IMG/VR virus record: IMGVR_UViG_3300034117_002447
Span: 186,001 to 250,000 of that record
Length of the DNA: 64,000 nt
Source: a virus
Reading direction: 5' to 3' (one strand)
Both the position numbers and the translations under genes were made by a program. The notes below the pieces were generated by a model. The model had not been told where the DNA came from and did not search any database. It saw nothing but the letters and a program-made list of their open reading frames with translations. Shown here piece after piece: positions 7,923 through 18,000 of this stretch (positions within the stretch are counted from its first letter, which is position 1; the number at the start of each line of letters is the position of its first letter).

Positions 7923-8588
7923 TTATCTTTTTGTTATAATAGTTATACCGTTTAGGAAATTTACAGATTCAATATCTGTTCTGATTTCCAAACCTTTTTC
8001 TTTTGTTTGTTTAGTTAGGAAGTCTTCTCTTCGTGCATGAACGTTCCAAAATTCTTCCTGCATTTGACCGTTAAAGTTAACATCGTCTACTAGCTTTTTG
8101 CAGAATTCAATTGACGAACCTGGATGCATAAAGCCGCCTTCCCAATCTTCCCAATACGAAGTTGAAGTATCTTCAATAACGTAGACTCCTTCAGGTTTTA
8201 CGTAGTCAATTAGATTATTAAATGAGATAATTACATGTCGATTGATATGTGAACCGTCATCAAGTACCATATCAAATGGTCCCCATTTTTTAGCGACCCA
8301 ATTTAAGAACTGAGGATCGTCTTGTGAACCTATTTCAACAAAAACATTTTTACTAGAGTCTTCGTATTGTTTACATGAAGGTTCAATATCAATTCCTATA
8401 ATTGTTGCATTTGGATAGTATTCTCTCCAAGTCGAAAGAGATTCTCCGTGAAGAACTCCGATTTCAAGAATGGTTAAAGGTTCTAATCGATTGAACGGTA
8501 ACCATTTTTCGTACTTTTCACAGTAATTGTGAATTTCTGAAGATTTGTCTGTGCCTTTAGACTTGGCAATAGTATTTAGTGATCTCAT
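7923..8588 (-). CDS. sugar O-methyltransferase-like protein (MycE/CmcI-type SAM methyltransferase)
   Basis: A 221-residue class I methyltransferase. It begins with KSKGTDKSSEIHNYCEKYE, like the KFGTDK...Y..HY entry of the MycE-type macrolide-sugar O-methyltransferases. SAM motif I is LEIGVLHGESLSTW (41-54), the acidic residue after strand 2 is in IIGIDIEP (about 63-70), and LDDGSH (109-114) is the metal-binding region of this group. VIEDTSTSYW follows at about 137-146. Family members methylate hydroxyls of sugars on natural products. It lies 7 nt upstream of the heptosyltransferase fusion and 13 nt downstream of the GT/FkbM fusion, so it probably trims or caps the same glycan. Confidence 0.75.
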   Translation of the reverse strand: MRSLNTIAKSKGTDKSSEIHNYCEKYEKWLPFNRLEPLTILEIGVLHGESLSTWREYYPNATIIGIDIEPSCKQYEDSSKNVFVEIGSQDDPQFLNWVAKKWGPFDMVLDDGSHINRHVIISFNNLIDYVKPEGVYVIEDTSTSYWEDWEGGFMHPGSSIEFCKKLVDDVNFNGQMQEEFWNVHARREDFLTKQTKEKGLEIRTDIESVNFLNGITIITKR

Positions 8589-8601
8589 ATAAGAGTATGG
8601 G

Positions 8602-11388
8602 TTATTTCCAAAAGTAGATTAATTGTAGTGCATTATTGTAGCCGCACATTAGCATGTAAGAATTAAAACCTAGTTTATTTAGTCGACTAACGAAATTGTT
8701 TCTAAGGTCTTCATTAAACCCTAAGTGTTCGTGATGGTACTCTACTGCGATATTTCTGATCTTTGATAAATTCTCATCGCTTATTCCATTTAGCGCAATA
8801 ATTTCAGAGCCTTCAATATCTACCTTTAAAAAGTCAATTCGGTCGATTAATTTATTCTCCAGAATGAAATCTAAGGTATATAAGTTTACGTCGTATTGGG
8901 TCTGTAATGGATCTTTATGATGCCATAAGTTAGATCCCCCTAGGTGAGAACTTTCAGTAAGAGTTAAGGTTCCCAAGTTATCAGCAATTGCTGCATTAAA
9001 TAGGACCGCATTTTCTGGAGCATTCTGTTTTAAGATTTCAAAGTATCGACGATCAGGCTCGAAAGTTACAATTTTACTTGCGCCCATGTGATATGCATAT
9101 CGGGTAAAGATTCCAAGATTACCGCCCAAATCCACAACAACATCGCCGGGTCTAACCTTAACTTCTCCATGTTCGTAATCTTTTAGATTATAGATCTCAT
9201 GATAGATTGCGTAATCCCAACCGTATTGATGAGCAATATCCATTGTTCCTCCTGGTACATCTTTAATTGAGCCAAGATTTTTGATTTCATTTTTACCAAC
9301 AAAGAAGTATTCAGTATCGTGGAAGTTTTTATCACGCTGAGTCTCGATATAGTCTGTCATAACCGTTGCGAATCCAAGATCTTTATTTCCATGAAAGTAG
9401 AGAATATTTGATTTATCTTTAGGTACGAATTGCCAGCCGAATATTTTTCCAAAGTTCTTTGGGCCAGAGTCTCTCCAAAACGAGATAAAGTGTTCCATTG
9501 CTTTGCCAGTTGTTCCCAATAAGTCGCCGTCCCATTCTGAGACATCAAAGTTTGAAATTGGCAAAAATGTCGTAAAATTGTGTTTACTTCTCAAGTAATT
9601 ATCGAGACCTTCATCGTTCCATTGTAGTAATTCGTCGTATTGGTCAAGCGGTGTTTCTTTGTACATTTTAAGAATCTCATCAAAGAACCAGGTACACTCT
9701 TTATTGTAGACGTACATGCAAATATGAGCCTTTGTAAATAACCTCTTGACACCATCTCGGTCGCAGATACTTTGGTTAAATAATTGTCTTCCACGAAGTC
9801 CGTCTTTTCTGGTAAAGAAGCCAATAAAATCGTCCTGTATGTGAACGTCTGGAATTGGATAATTTGTAATCTGGCTAAAGTACTTAACGATATTGTCAAT
9901 ATTATAATTTGCAACAATATCTCCGTCTAACCAAACTAAATTCTCGAAACTTTCTTGAATAGCTGCTTCTTTACACGCATACTGTTTCCAATACCATTTA
10001 TCGTGTTCTGAATGATATGGAATACTTAATGTTCGGCTAATAACGTTTGGATGATTAAACGGAACTTCACAGTCTATTCCATATACGAGAATTTTACGAT
10101 TTGAGAATTTAGCTAACGATATAACTAATTTCTCAATGATTGGCATGTATGCTAGATTACCACAGGTCACCCATGCAAAGTCAGTTGAGTATTCAATTGA
10201 CTGCGGGCTAATAAGTTCCTGAATGTGATCTTGTGCGATCGTGGCAGCATTCTGCCAAGTAAATTCATTTCTAATTTGTTCTGATTCCATTAATGCTGAT
10301 TTTTTATAATTTTCAAACTGGTCGTAAACTAGTCTAAGTTTTATTTGAAGATCTGAGAAATTAGGCTCACAGAAATTACCTGGAGTATTCTGATTCCAAG
10401 ACTCCTCATTTGCTACACCTGCTGGAACTTCGCCAATAATTGAAACTGGAATACCCTTACCTTGAGCAAACTGCAGTTGTGCTCCCCAATTTGAGTACAT
10501 TGATGGAACTCCGCATGACATTGCCTCAATTAATGGAAGATTCCAGCCTTCACTTCTGGCACATGACACAAAAACGTCAGCCGACTTAAGTAGTTTTACG
10601 TAATCTTCTTTTGACTGATGGTGTAGTACTTTAATTCCTGAATGAGAAAGCTCAAACTTAGCTAATCTCTCCTCAGTAGAAGAGAGGCCGTCCGTTGCAA
10701 ATCGATTATCTACGCTAATGACAAGCTCAACATTCTCATCTTGTGAAAAGGTTTCAGTAAAAGCTCTGATAATTTCTTTGGTTGACTTACGATATTCCCA
10801 GCGACCCACTACGACAAATCGGAAAGGCCTGTTCTCTGGAAAAGCCGAATCCGGTGAGGTCGGTTTAAACATCTCAGTGTCTACTCCCTCTGGTACAACT
10901 TTTACTTTATGTGATGCGATTCCTTGCTCAATTGTGCACTGTTTTTGCCATTCACTAGGAACCCAAACTTGATCGAACTTTTTAAGTTGAGCAAAGAAGT
11001 CTTCAGGTTGTCTAGTTGTTTCCCATACATTGTATGCAATTGATGGACCTGAGTAATCTTGGCTAAAGTACAGGTGACCTGTGTCATTTAGCACAATATT
11101 AACAGTTGGCTCAGTAGATTGAATTGGGTACTTCAAGTATAGAGGAAACTCCGCATGACCTGTTTGAGTACCTAACGTTTGTTCAGATAACATCGTCTTT
11201 AACTCAGAGTCTATATAATACTCCCCATTGTGAGGCTCATCGTCATTGTAACCTTTCCATGAATCGCCGATCGTCCAATTTCTAACTGAAACTGGCGTTA
11301 ATTGATTTAGAGCTTTAAAGAAATTTCGTGAATGGCAATTATATCCGGTATCGCCTATTATTGAAGTGTGAGCTTTGATTAGAGTCAT
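8602..11388 (-). CDS. GT4 glycosyltransferase / GT-A-like glycosyltransferase / FkbM methyltransferase fusion
   Basis: I start translation at ATG 11388 (928 residues). The reading frame stays open upstream to 11478, but that extension is hydrophobic, AT-biased and unlike the conserved start MTLIKAHTSIIGDTGYNCHSRN. Residues 1 to about 400 are GT-B family 4: VVVGRWEYRKSTKEI near 190 and the EX7E-type SEGWNLPLIEAMSCGVPS near 280. About 400-690 form a GT-A-like module with WLDGDIVANY near 480 (a DxD-type metal site). About 700-928 are an FkbM methyltransferase: VVDLGGNLGIF near 745 and DFLKVDIEGSEI near 848. FkbM enzymes O-methylate sugars and related hydroxyls. The gene therefore encodes two transferases and a cap-forming methyltransferase in one chain, consistent with building a short methylated glycan. 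Confidence 0.82.
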   Translation of the reverse strand: MTLIKAHTSIIGDTGYNCHSRNFFKALNQLTPVSVRNWTIGDSWKGYNDDEPHNGEYYIDSELKTMLSEQTLGTQTGHAEFPLYLKYPIQSTEPTVNIVLNDTGHLYFSQDYSGPSIAYNVWETTRQPEDFFAQLKKFDQVWVPSEWQKQCTIEQGIASHKVKVVPEGVDTEMFKPTSPDSAFPENRPFRFVVVGRWEYRKSTKEIIRAFTETFSQDENVELVISVDNRFATDGLSSTEERLAKFELSHSGIKVLHHQSKEDYVKLLKSADVFVSCARSEGWNLPLIEAMSCGVPSMYSNWGAQLQFAQGKGIPVSIIGEVPAGVANEESWNQNTPGNFCEPNFSDLQIKLRLVYDQFENYKKSALMESEQIRNEFTWQNAATIAQDHIQELISPQSIEYSTDFAWVTCGNLAYMPIIEKLVISLAKFSNRKILVYGIDCEVPFNHPNVISRTLSIPYHSEHDKWYWKQYACKEAAIQESFENLVWLDGDIVANYNIDNIVKYFSQITNYPIPDVHIQDDFIGFFTRKDGLRGRQLFNQSICDRDGVKRLFTKAHICMYVYNKECTWFFDEILKMYKETPLDQYDELLQWNDEGLDNYLRSKHNFTTFLPISNFDVSEWDGDLLGTTGKAMEHFISFWRDSGPKNFGKIFGWQFVPKDKSNILYFHGNKDLGFATVMTDYIETQRDKNFHDTEYFFVGKNEIKNLGSIKDVPGGTMDIAHQYGWDYAIYHEIYNLKDYEHGEVKVRPGDVVVDLGGNLGIFTRYAYHMGASKIVTFEPDRRYFEILKQNAPENAVLFNAAIADNLGTLTLTESSHLGGSNLWHHKDPLQTQYDVNLYTLDFILENKLIDRIDFLKVDIEGSEIIALNGISDENLSKIRNIAVEYHHEHLGFNEDLRNNFVSRLNKLGFNSYMLMCGYNNALQLIYFWK

Positions 11389-11408
11389 TGACTTGATAAT
11401 TGTTTCTA

Positions 11409-11469
11409 TTTTATACTCGATTTTTATATTTTGTTTAGGTAAACCGTAAAAAATATTTAAGTATAAAAG
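11409..11469. promoter_or_regulatory. divergent promoter region with TATAAAA boxes
   Basis: Between the divergent GT/FkbM and oxygenase genes there is GAGTATAAAA on the minus strand (11409-11418, about 20 nt before ATG 11388) and GTATAAAAG on the plus strand (11461-11469, 17 nt before GTG 11487). Both are variants of the TATAAATA-like element seen elsewhere. Assignment is by position and composition only. Confidence 0.35.
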
Positions 11470-11486
11470 TAAAAACACAAAGATAC

Positions 11487-12077
11487 GTGGAACGAAGATT
11501 AATGTTTCCTCAAAAAGAGGTAGAATTATTGAACTGGTACTGGTTTAGCGAGGGCTTCTCAGCGGAAGAAATTGATAGAGTTCGCAAAGTATCAGAACTT
11601 TTTGAATATCATCAAGCTGTTACTTTTGGAAATCAAGGAGAAAACCATAAAATTAGAAAGAGCAAAATTAAATGGTTAGGCGAGAATAACGAATCGACTA
11701 AATGGATTTATGATAAGTTGATGGAATTTGCAATAATTGCAAATCGAGAACTTTGGAATTTTGACCTAATATCAATAATTGACTCAATCCAGTACACTGA
11801 ATATTATGAAGGTGGTGGTCACTATGATTACCATGTAGATCTTGGACCAGGTTCAGCATCTCACCGGAAAATTAGTATTGTTGTACAATTAAGCGACCCT
11901 TCTGAATACGAAGGCGGCGATTTTGAAATACTTAAAGGAATAACTCCTGATAAATTGCCCCGAAATAAGGGAGCAACTATTTTATTCCCAAGTTACCTAT
12001 TACATAGAGTAACTCCAGTAACCAAAGGAATTAGGCGAAGCCTAGTTATTTGGATAGGAGGAAATTCATTAAGATAA
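11487..12077 (+). CDS. 2-oxoglutarate/Fe(II) oxygenase, prolyl 4-hydroxylase-like
   Basis: A 196-residue protein from GTG 11487 (ATG 11502 is an alternative). The double-stranded beta-helix signature is complete: iron ligands H116-x-D118 (YDYHVD), distal H173 (YLLHRVTPV) and the 2-oxoglutarate-binding basic pair R183/R184 (GIRRSLVIWIGG). YEGGDFEIL and KGATILFPS are typical of PF13640-type P4H/PKHD proteins. These enzymes hydroxylate prolyl or related side chains using O2, Fe(II) and 2-oxoglutarate. The gene lies between the glycosyltransferase block and the 870-residue collagen-like gene, which is rich in Gly-Pro-X triplets, making that protein the obvious substrate. A free amino acid or small-molecule hydroxylase cannot be excluded. 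It is transcribed opposite to its neighbours and closed by a strong terminator. Confidence 0.85.
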   Translation: MERRLMFPQKEVELLNWYWFSEGFSAEEIDRVRKVSELFEYHQAVTFGNQGENHKIRKSKIKWLGENNESTKWIYDKLMEFAIIANRELWNFDLISIIDSIQYTEYYEGGGHYDYHVDLGPGSASHRKISIVVQLSDPSEYEGGDFEILKGITPDKLPRNKGATILFPSYLLHRVTPVTKGIRRSLVIWIGGNSLR

Positions 12078-12083
12078 AGTTAC

Positions 12084-12109
12084 GGGAGAGTCAAAGACTC
12101 TCCCTTTTT
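12084..12109 (+). terminator. Rho-independent terminator after the oxygenase gene
   Basis: A perfect 9-bp stem GGGAGAGTC/GACTCTCCC (12084-12092, 12096-12104) with loop AAA is followed by TTTTT. It lies 7 nt after the oxygenase stop and immediately before the stop of the convergent small gene. Confidence 0.92.
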
Positions 12110-12110
12110 G

Positions 12111-12359
12111 TTACGCGGCAGTTAAGCCTAATGAAGTAAGAACTTTTCCAATTAGCACAGAGTCGTCTGTTCCCCAATCTGAAATACTTGTTAAGAGCCT
12201 GTCTCCGCTACAAATTGCAACCTCACTTGAATCAAGTATCTGAAACATAACTTTTACCGAAGTTGAATTCAATTTATAGTGTACAGAGAAGATGCTTAAT
12301 GTTACTCCAGTTTTTCCAAGAATAGTTATTGGGTTTATCGATATTGTAGTATTTTCCAT
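12111..12359 (-). CDS. small protein, unknown (downstream of collagen-like gene)
   Basis: An 82-residue protein with alternating beta-type hydrophobicity (TISINPITILGKTGVTLSIF, SVKVMFQILDSSEVAICSGDRLL) and no enzymatic motif. It follows the 870-residue collagen-like gene by 27 nt in the same direction and is the last gene before a convergent terminator. By position it could be a fibre-tip, trimerisation or chaperone accessory. It resembles compact beta-domains of phage tail proteins, but I cannot name a family. Confidence 0.7.
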   Translation of the reverse strand: MENTTISINPITILGKTGVTLSIFSVHYKLNSTSVKVMFQILDSSEVAICSGDRLLTSISDWGTDDSVLIGKVLTSLGLTAA

Positions 12360-12386
12360 TTTACTTTATTTTATTTTTAATACGTA

Positions 12387-14999
12387 TTACATTGGTATAA
12401 CATTAACAAGTAATCCGTTGACAAATTGCAACAGCATCATAGATCGACCATCAAAAACCATTATATCACCAGTATAGCCGCCTCCGCTGCCTCCGCCGCC
12501 TCCATCCGCACCAGGAGGTCCGGGTGCTCCAGCAGGTCCAGTTCCTCCAGGAGTTCCAGCAGGTCCAGCAGGCCCGGCTGGACCAGTTAATCCGGTAGGT
12601 CCAGTTAATCCAGTAGGTCCTTGAATTCCTTGAGGACCTGGGGCACCAGCAGGACCAGTTCCTCCAGGTGAACCGTCTCTACCTGAAGTACCTGAAGAAC
12701 CGGCTTCTCCCCTAGGCCCTTGAATTCCCTGAGGTCCAGTTGCTCCAGCTGGGCCAGTTAATCCAGTAGGGCCAGTTAATCCAGTAGGTCCAGTATTACC
12801 AATTGGACCCTGAATTCCTTGAGGACCAGTAGCTCCAGTAGGACCAGTTATTCCACTTGTACCGGAAGAGCCTGCTTTTCCAGAAGTACCTGAGCTACCT
12901 GGTGCTCCAGCTAATCCAGTAGGTCCAGTTGCCCCAGCCGGGCCTTGAATTCCCTGAGGTCCAATTGGGCCAGTTAATCCAGTAGGTCCTTGAATTCCTT
13001 GAGGACCTGTTCCGCCAGGTGAACCGTCTCTACCGGAAGTACCAGAAGAACCATTTTCTCCCCTAGGGCCTTGAATTCCTTGAGGACCAGTTAATCCGGT
13101 AGGGCCGGTTAATCCAGTAGGTCCAGTATTACCAATTGGACCCTGAATTCCTTGAGGACCAGTAGCTCCAGTAGGACCAGTAGCACCGGTTGGACCAGTT
13201 ATTCCGCTTGTTCCAGAAGTACCTCTTGTTCCAGAAGAACCTGAGCTACCTGATGCACCAGCAGGTCCGATTGGGCCGGTTGCTCCGGCTGGACCTTGAA
13301 TTCCTTGAGGACCAGTAGCACCAGTTGGACCAGTTGCCCATGATCCATATCCTGAACCTGAATACCAAGTATGACCGGTTGGTATAGTAGTAAATCCAGG
13401 ATTCCATTTTAGTGAGCTATTATCTCCGTTTGATGCACATATAAAGATCCATGTATCTGAGGGTCTTTGAGTGTCCGTATATGATTTAACTATTAAATAA
13501 CTTGCGTTATAGGGACTAGCCATTCCCCTAGGAGGTGCATAGTATAGAGCAGACCATGTTCCAAGAGCAACTGTTTCTGGGCCAATATCGAAATGACCAG
13601 CTGTTCCGAAAGCTTTAGCGACAGGTATCGCAATTACTCTACCTGACCAAGTGACATTATTTCCGTCCCATGATACGTTACCTCCACCCGAGACAGTCCA
13701 TGTTGCATTAACTGTGTCGTATTCAGTTGGGCCCTGAGGTCCAGTAGGTCCAAGAGGTCCAGTAGGTCCAAGAGGACCAATCGGACCAGTTGCTCCACTT
13801 GTACCGGAAGTACCTCTTGTTCCAGAAGAACCTGAGCTACCTGGTGCTCCAGTTGGACCAAGAGGACCAGTTGCTCCAGCTGGACCTTGTATTCCTTGAG
13901 GACCAGCAGGTCCGATTGGACCAGTTGCTCCACTTGTACCGGAAGTACCTCTTGTTCCAGAAGAACCTGAGCTACCTGGTGCTCCAGTTGGACCAAGAGG
14001 ACCGGTAGGACCAAGAGGACCAGTTAATCCAGTTGGGCCAGTTTGACCGCTAGTTCCTGAAGAACCATTTGCTCCAGCTGGACCTTGGATTCCTTGAGGA
14101 CCAGTAGGCCCAAGAGGTCCAGTAGCTCCAGCTGGACCTTGAATTCCTTGAGGACCGGTTGGACCGGTTATTCCACTTGTACCAGAAGTACCTCTTGTTC
14201 CAGAAGAACCTGAACTACCTGGTGCTCCAGTTGGGCCGATTGGGCCAGTAGCTCCAGTAGGACCAGTTGGTCCAGTTATTCCGCTTGTTCCAGAAGAACC
14301 ATTTGAACCTGAAGTTCCAGAAGCACCTGACATACCGCTTGTTCCTGAAGAACCAGTAGGACCAGTCGCTCCAGTTGGACCAGTATTACCAATTGGACCT
14401 TGAATACCCTGAGGGCCAGTTGGTCCAGTTATTCCACTAGTTCCAGAAGAACCGTTTGTTCCGGCTGGACCTTGAATACCCTGAGGACCGGTTGGTCCAG
14501 TTATTCCACTTGTACCAGAAGTACCAGCAGTTCCTGAAGTACCTCTTGTTCCAGAAGAACCTGAGCTACCGGGTGCTCCAGTAGGTCCAGTTGCTCCAGT
14601 TGGACCTTGAATTCCTTGAGGACCAGTTGGACCAGTTATTCCACTTGTACCAGAAGTACCAGCAGTTCCTGAAGTACCTCTTGTTCCAGAAGAACCTGAC
14701 GAACCGGATGTACCTGAAGTACCTCGTGTTCCGGAAGAACCTGAACTGCCGTTTGAGCCTGACGTTCCGCTTGTTCCAGAAGAACCTGCGGCTGACACCC
14801 AAGAGGTTCCATTAAACCTATAAATGTTTTTATCTGCTCGATTGTAGAGAATCGCGCCTTCCTTTGCATTAGCTCGACCTCTACTTATATTATCAACTAG
14901 AGTTAGAGCAAAACCGTTTACGCCGGAGGTTCCAGCGGTTCCGCTTGTACCTTCTCCAAATTCTACTCCGCCTGGTGCATTAATTTTATAACTACTCAT
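12387..14999 (-). CDS. 870-residue collagen-like fibre protein, Gly-Pro-Thr/Gly-Pro-Gln rich
   Basis: The N-terminal head (1 to about 72) contains [21 protein letters not shown], typical of fibre heads. Gly-X-Y repeats cover about 73-422 and 557-834 and are interrupted by a globular insert (about 423-556: [21 protein letters not shown] through [12 protein letters not shown]). Repeats are a mix of [19 protein letters not shown]-type triplets, GTS/GSS triplets and SGTRGTSG. Proline is mainly at X, but GAP, GTP and GPP with proline at Y also occur, mostly near the C-terminus. The C-terminal 35 residues ([19 protein letters not shown]...) are non-collagenous. Such proteins form trimeric fibres in phages. 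Pro and Thr content makes it the best candidate substrate for the adjacent hydroxylase and glycosyltransferases. Confidence 0.88.
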   Translation of the reverse strand: MSSYKINAPGGVEFGEGTSGTAGTSGVNGFALTLVDNISRGRANAKEGAILYNRADKNIYRFNGTSWVSAAGSSGTSGTSGSNGSSGSSGTRGTSGTSGSSGSSGTRGTSGTAGTSGTSGITGPTGPQGIQGPTGATGPTGAPGSSGSSGTRGTSGTAGTSGTSGITGPTGPQGIQGPAGTNGSSGTSGITGPTGPQGIQGPIGNTGPTGATGPTGSSGTSGMSGASGTSGSNGSSGTSGITGPTGPTGATGPIGPTGAPGSSGSSGTRGTSGTSGITGPTGPQGIQGPAGATGPLGPTGPQGIQGPAGANGSSGTSGQTGPTGLTGPLGPTGPLGPTGAPGSSGSSGTRGTSGTSGATGPIGPAGPQGIQGPAGATGPLGPTGAPGSSGSSGTRGTSGTSGATGPIGPLGPTGPLGPTGPQGPTEYDTVNATWTVSGGGNVSWDGNNVTWSGRVIAIPVAKAFGTAGHFDIGPETVALGTWSALYYAPPRGMASPYNASYLIVKSYTDTQRPSDTWIFICASNGDNSSLKWNPGFTTIPTGHTWYSGSGYGSWATGPTGATGPQGIQGPAGATGPIGPAGASGSSGSSGTRGTSGTSGITGPTGATGPTGATGPQGIQGPIGNTGPTGLTGPTGLTGPQGIQGPRGENGSSGTSGRDGSPGGTGPQGIQGPTGLTGPIGPQGIQGPAGATGPTGLAGAPGSSGTSGKAGSSGTSGITGPTGATGPQGIQGPIGNTGPTGLTGPTGLTGPAGATGPQGIQGPRGEAGSSGTSGRDGSPGGTGPAGAPGPQGIQGPTGLTGPTGLTGPAGPAGPAGTPGGTGPAGAPGPPGADGGGGGSGGGYTGDIMVFDGRSMMLLQFVNGLLVNVIPM

Positions 15000-15013
15000 T
15001 TATATTCTATTTT

Positions 15014-18000
15014 TTATGGAAGCATTCCATTACTTATTATTTCATATCTAGCTGCTAATGTAATACGATTATTGGCATTATTGTTAATCTTTACAGCAAG
15101 ATCAGTTCCACCGGCTCCGACTGTAATTGTGGCAGTCCATAGGGATGCATCTTGAGCAACAACAATTTCGGTGAAACCTGCACCTACTAGTGAAAGAGCA
15201 CCGGCTATATTCTTAACCGCTCCAGTGTAGTGGCGATAATCAGTTGAACCGGTAACCTCTTCAGAACCTACTACGTATAATTCAATACCGTATATTCGAT
15301 TAGGGGTTGGAAAGTCAAATAGGATAGGTGTACCTGGATCAATGAATAATTGACCAGCTGCCATGGGGTTAATCCGTCCAGAATAGAGTACTCCATTATG
15401 AACTAATTTTTCGCGATCGTCAGATGCAGACTGTTTACCGTAAATGTATTCTTTAGGTCGACCGTCATATAGTGCAACTGGTCCTAATAGTAAAACATCA
15501 TTAGTATCGTCTTCTCTAATATCGAAAGTTGAATCTTCAATAGTAGTCCCAGAAGCACCGTATGTTACGTATGTATTAAATGTACCGGACGTTGTGATTG
15601 ACGTACCTGATGTTCCAGCTGAACCTGAAGTACCAGAAGTACCTCTTGTTCCAGAAGAACCTGAAGTACCTGAAGAACCTGTTCCACCAGGTGCACCAGT
15701 TGCTCCACTAGTTCCAGAAGTACCAGAAGTACCTCTTGTTCCAGAAGAACCAGACGAACCGGATGTTCCAGCCGTACCGCTTGAGCCGTTTGAACCAAAT
15801 GTTACAAACGAAATTGTATAGTTTATTCCATTCGTTAGTGTTCCATTTGCGGCGATTGGCGCAAGTCCAAGATCAAACCATGTTGTGTTATTGGTAATTG
15901 AAATAAGTCTGTAAATACCTATTATGCTATTATTACCAACTTCGGTAATTTGAATTAAGCTATTAGAGGTTATTAATGATAACCAGGTTGCGTAGTTTAC
16001 ACTAGCAGAAGAAGTTGTAGATACGCTAAGTTTAGCTAGCGCAGCGAAGGTAGCACTATCTGTTCTAAAGAATGTTGCTCCAGGGTTAGAGTGTGCTGGT
16101 ATACTTGAATCAAATAACCATCTACCGCTATTTGAACCGTCAATACCGGCAATACCAGTCGCTCCGGATGTTCCGCTTGAGCCGTTTGAACCAGAAGTAC
16201 CAGAAGTACCTCTTGTTCCAGAAGAACCAGAAGAACCATTTGAACCAGAAGTACCAGAAGAACCAGAAGAACCATTTGAACCAGAAGTACCAGAAGAACC
16301 AGAAGTACCAGAAGTACCTCTTGTTCCAGAAGAACCAGAAGAACCATTTGAACCAGAAGTACCAGAAGAGCCTGATGTACCAGACACTCCGTCTATACCG
16401 GAGGTTCCGCTTGAACCAGCTGATCCTGAAGTACCACTTGAGCCGTTTGAACCAGAAGTTCCAGAAGTACCGCTTGTGCCTCTTGTTCCAGAAGAACCTG
16501 AGCTACCATTTGAACCGGAAGTTCCGCTTGATCCATTTGAACCTGAAGTTCCTGATGTACCTGAAGAACCGTTTGAGCCGCTTGTTCCAGAAGAACCTGA
16601 GCTACCATTTGAACCGCTTGTTCCACTTGATCCATTTGAACCAGATGTTCCAGACGTTCCAGAAGAACCGTTTGAACCGGATGTACCTGAACTTCCAGCT
16701 GAACCTGATGTTCCAGAAGAACCGTTAGAACCGGAAGTACCTGATGTTCCACTTGAGCCGTTTGCACCAGAAGTACCTGATGTACCGCTTGATCCATTTG
16801 AACCTGAAGTACCTGATGTACCACTAGTACCTCGTGTCCCAGACGAACCTGAGCTACCATTTGAACCGGATGTACCTGAAGAACCTGAAGTTCCGGATAC
16901 TCCGTCTATACCAGAAGTTCCGCTTGAACCGGAAGTACCTGAAGTACCAGAAGTACCTCTTGTTCCAGAAGAACCAGAAGAACCATTTGAACCGGAAGTA
17001 CCAGATGTACCTGAACTTCCATTAGAACCTGACGTACCTGAAGTACCTGAGCTACCATTAGAACCCGAAGTTCCACTTGATCCATTTGAACCAGAAGTAC
17101 CAGATGTTCCAGAAGAACCGTTAGAGCCGGATGTTCCGGAAGTTCCGCTTGATCCATTTGAACCAGATGTACCTGAAGTTCCACTTGAGCCGTTAGAACC
17201 AGATGTTCCTGAAGTACCAGAAGTACCTCTTGTTCCAGAAGAACCTGAACTACCGTTTGAACCTGAAGTACCAGAGCTTCCATTCGAACCAGAAGTACCT
17301 GAAGAACCACTTGTACCACTTGAGCCGTTTGAACCTGACGTTCCAGAAGAACCATTTGAACCTGAAGTTCCCGAAGTTCCCGAAGAACCATTTGAACCTG
17401 AAGTTCCAGAAGAACCATTTGAACCTGATGTACCTGATGTGCCTGAAGAACCGGCTGTTCCAGAAGTACCGCTTGTACCGCTTGTACCTCTTGTTCCAGA
17501 AGAACCTGAGCTACCATTTGAACCTGACGTACCGGAACTACCATTTGAACCGGAAGTACCTGACGAACCTGAAGTTCCTGATACTCCATCTATACCAGAT
17601 GTTCCACTTGATCCGTTTGAACCTGACGTTCCAGATGTACCAGATGTTCCTGAAGTACCTCTTGTTCCAGAAGAACCGGAGCTACCGTTTGAGCCTGACG
17701 TACCTGAACTTCCATTTGAACCTGAAGTTCCGCTTGTTCCAGAAGAACCATTTGAACCAGATGTTCCTGAAGTTCCAGAAGAACCATTTGAACCGGAAGT
17801 ACCAGAGGTTCCACTTGATCCATTTGAACCGGAAGTACCAGAGGTTCCACTTGATCCATTTGAACCAGATGTACCTGATGTACCGCTTGTGCCTCTTGTT
17901 CCAGAAGAACCGGAGCTACCGTTTGAGCCTGAAGTACCTGAACTTCCATTTGAACCTGAAGTTCCGCTTGTACCTGAGCTACCATTAGAACCGCTTGTAC

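Noticed and set aside
5183-11388. DNA methyltransferases of a restriction-modification or anti-restriction system
   Set aside because: The methyltransferase domains are fused or adjacent to glycosyltransferases and are of MycE, FkbM and generic small-substrate types. No DNA-methylase motifs such as DPPY or target-recognition domains are visible.
11389-11478. N-terminal 30-residue extension of the GT/FkbM fusion (MFLLLYLNIFYG...)
   Set aside because: It overlaps the divergent promoter region and lacks the character of a domain. ATG 11388 directly precedes the recognisable GT start, so the extension is probably not translated. A signal sequence on a cytoplasmic transferase would also be odd.
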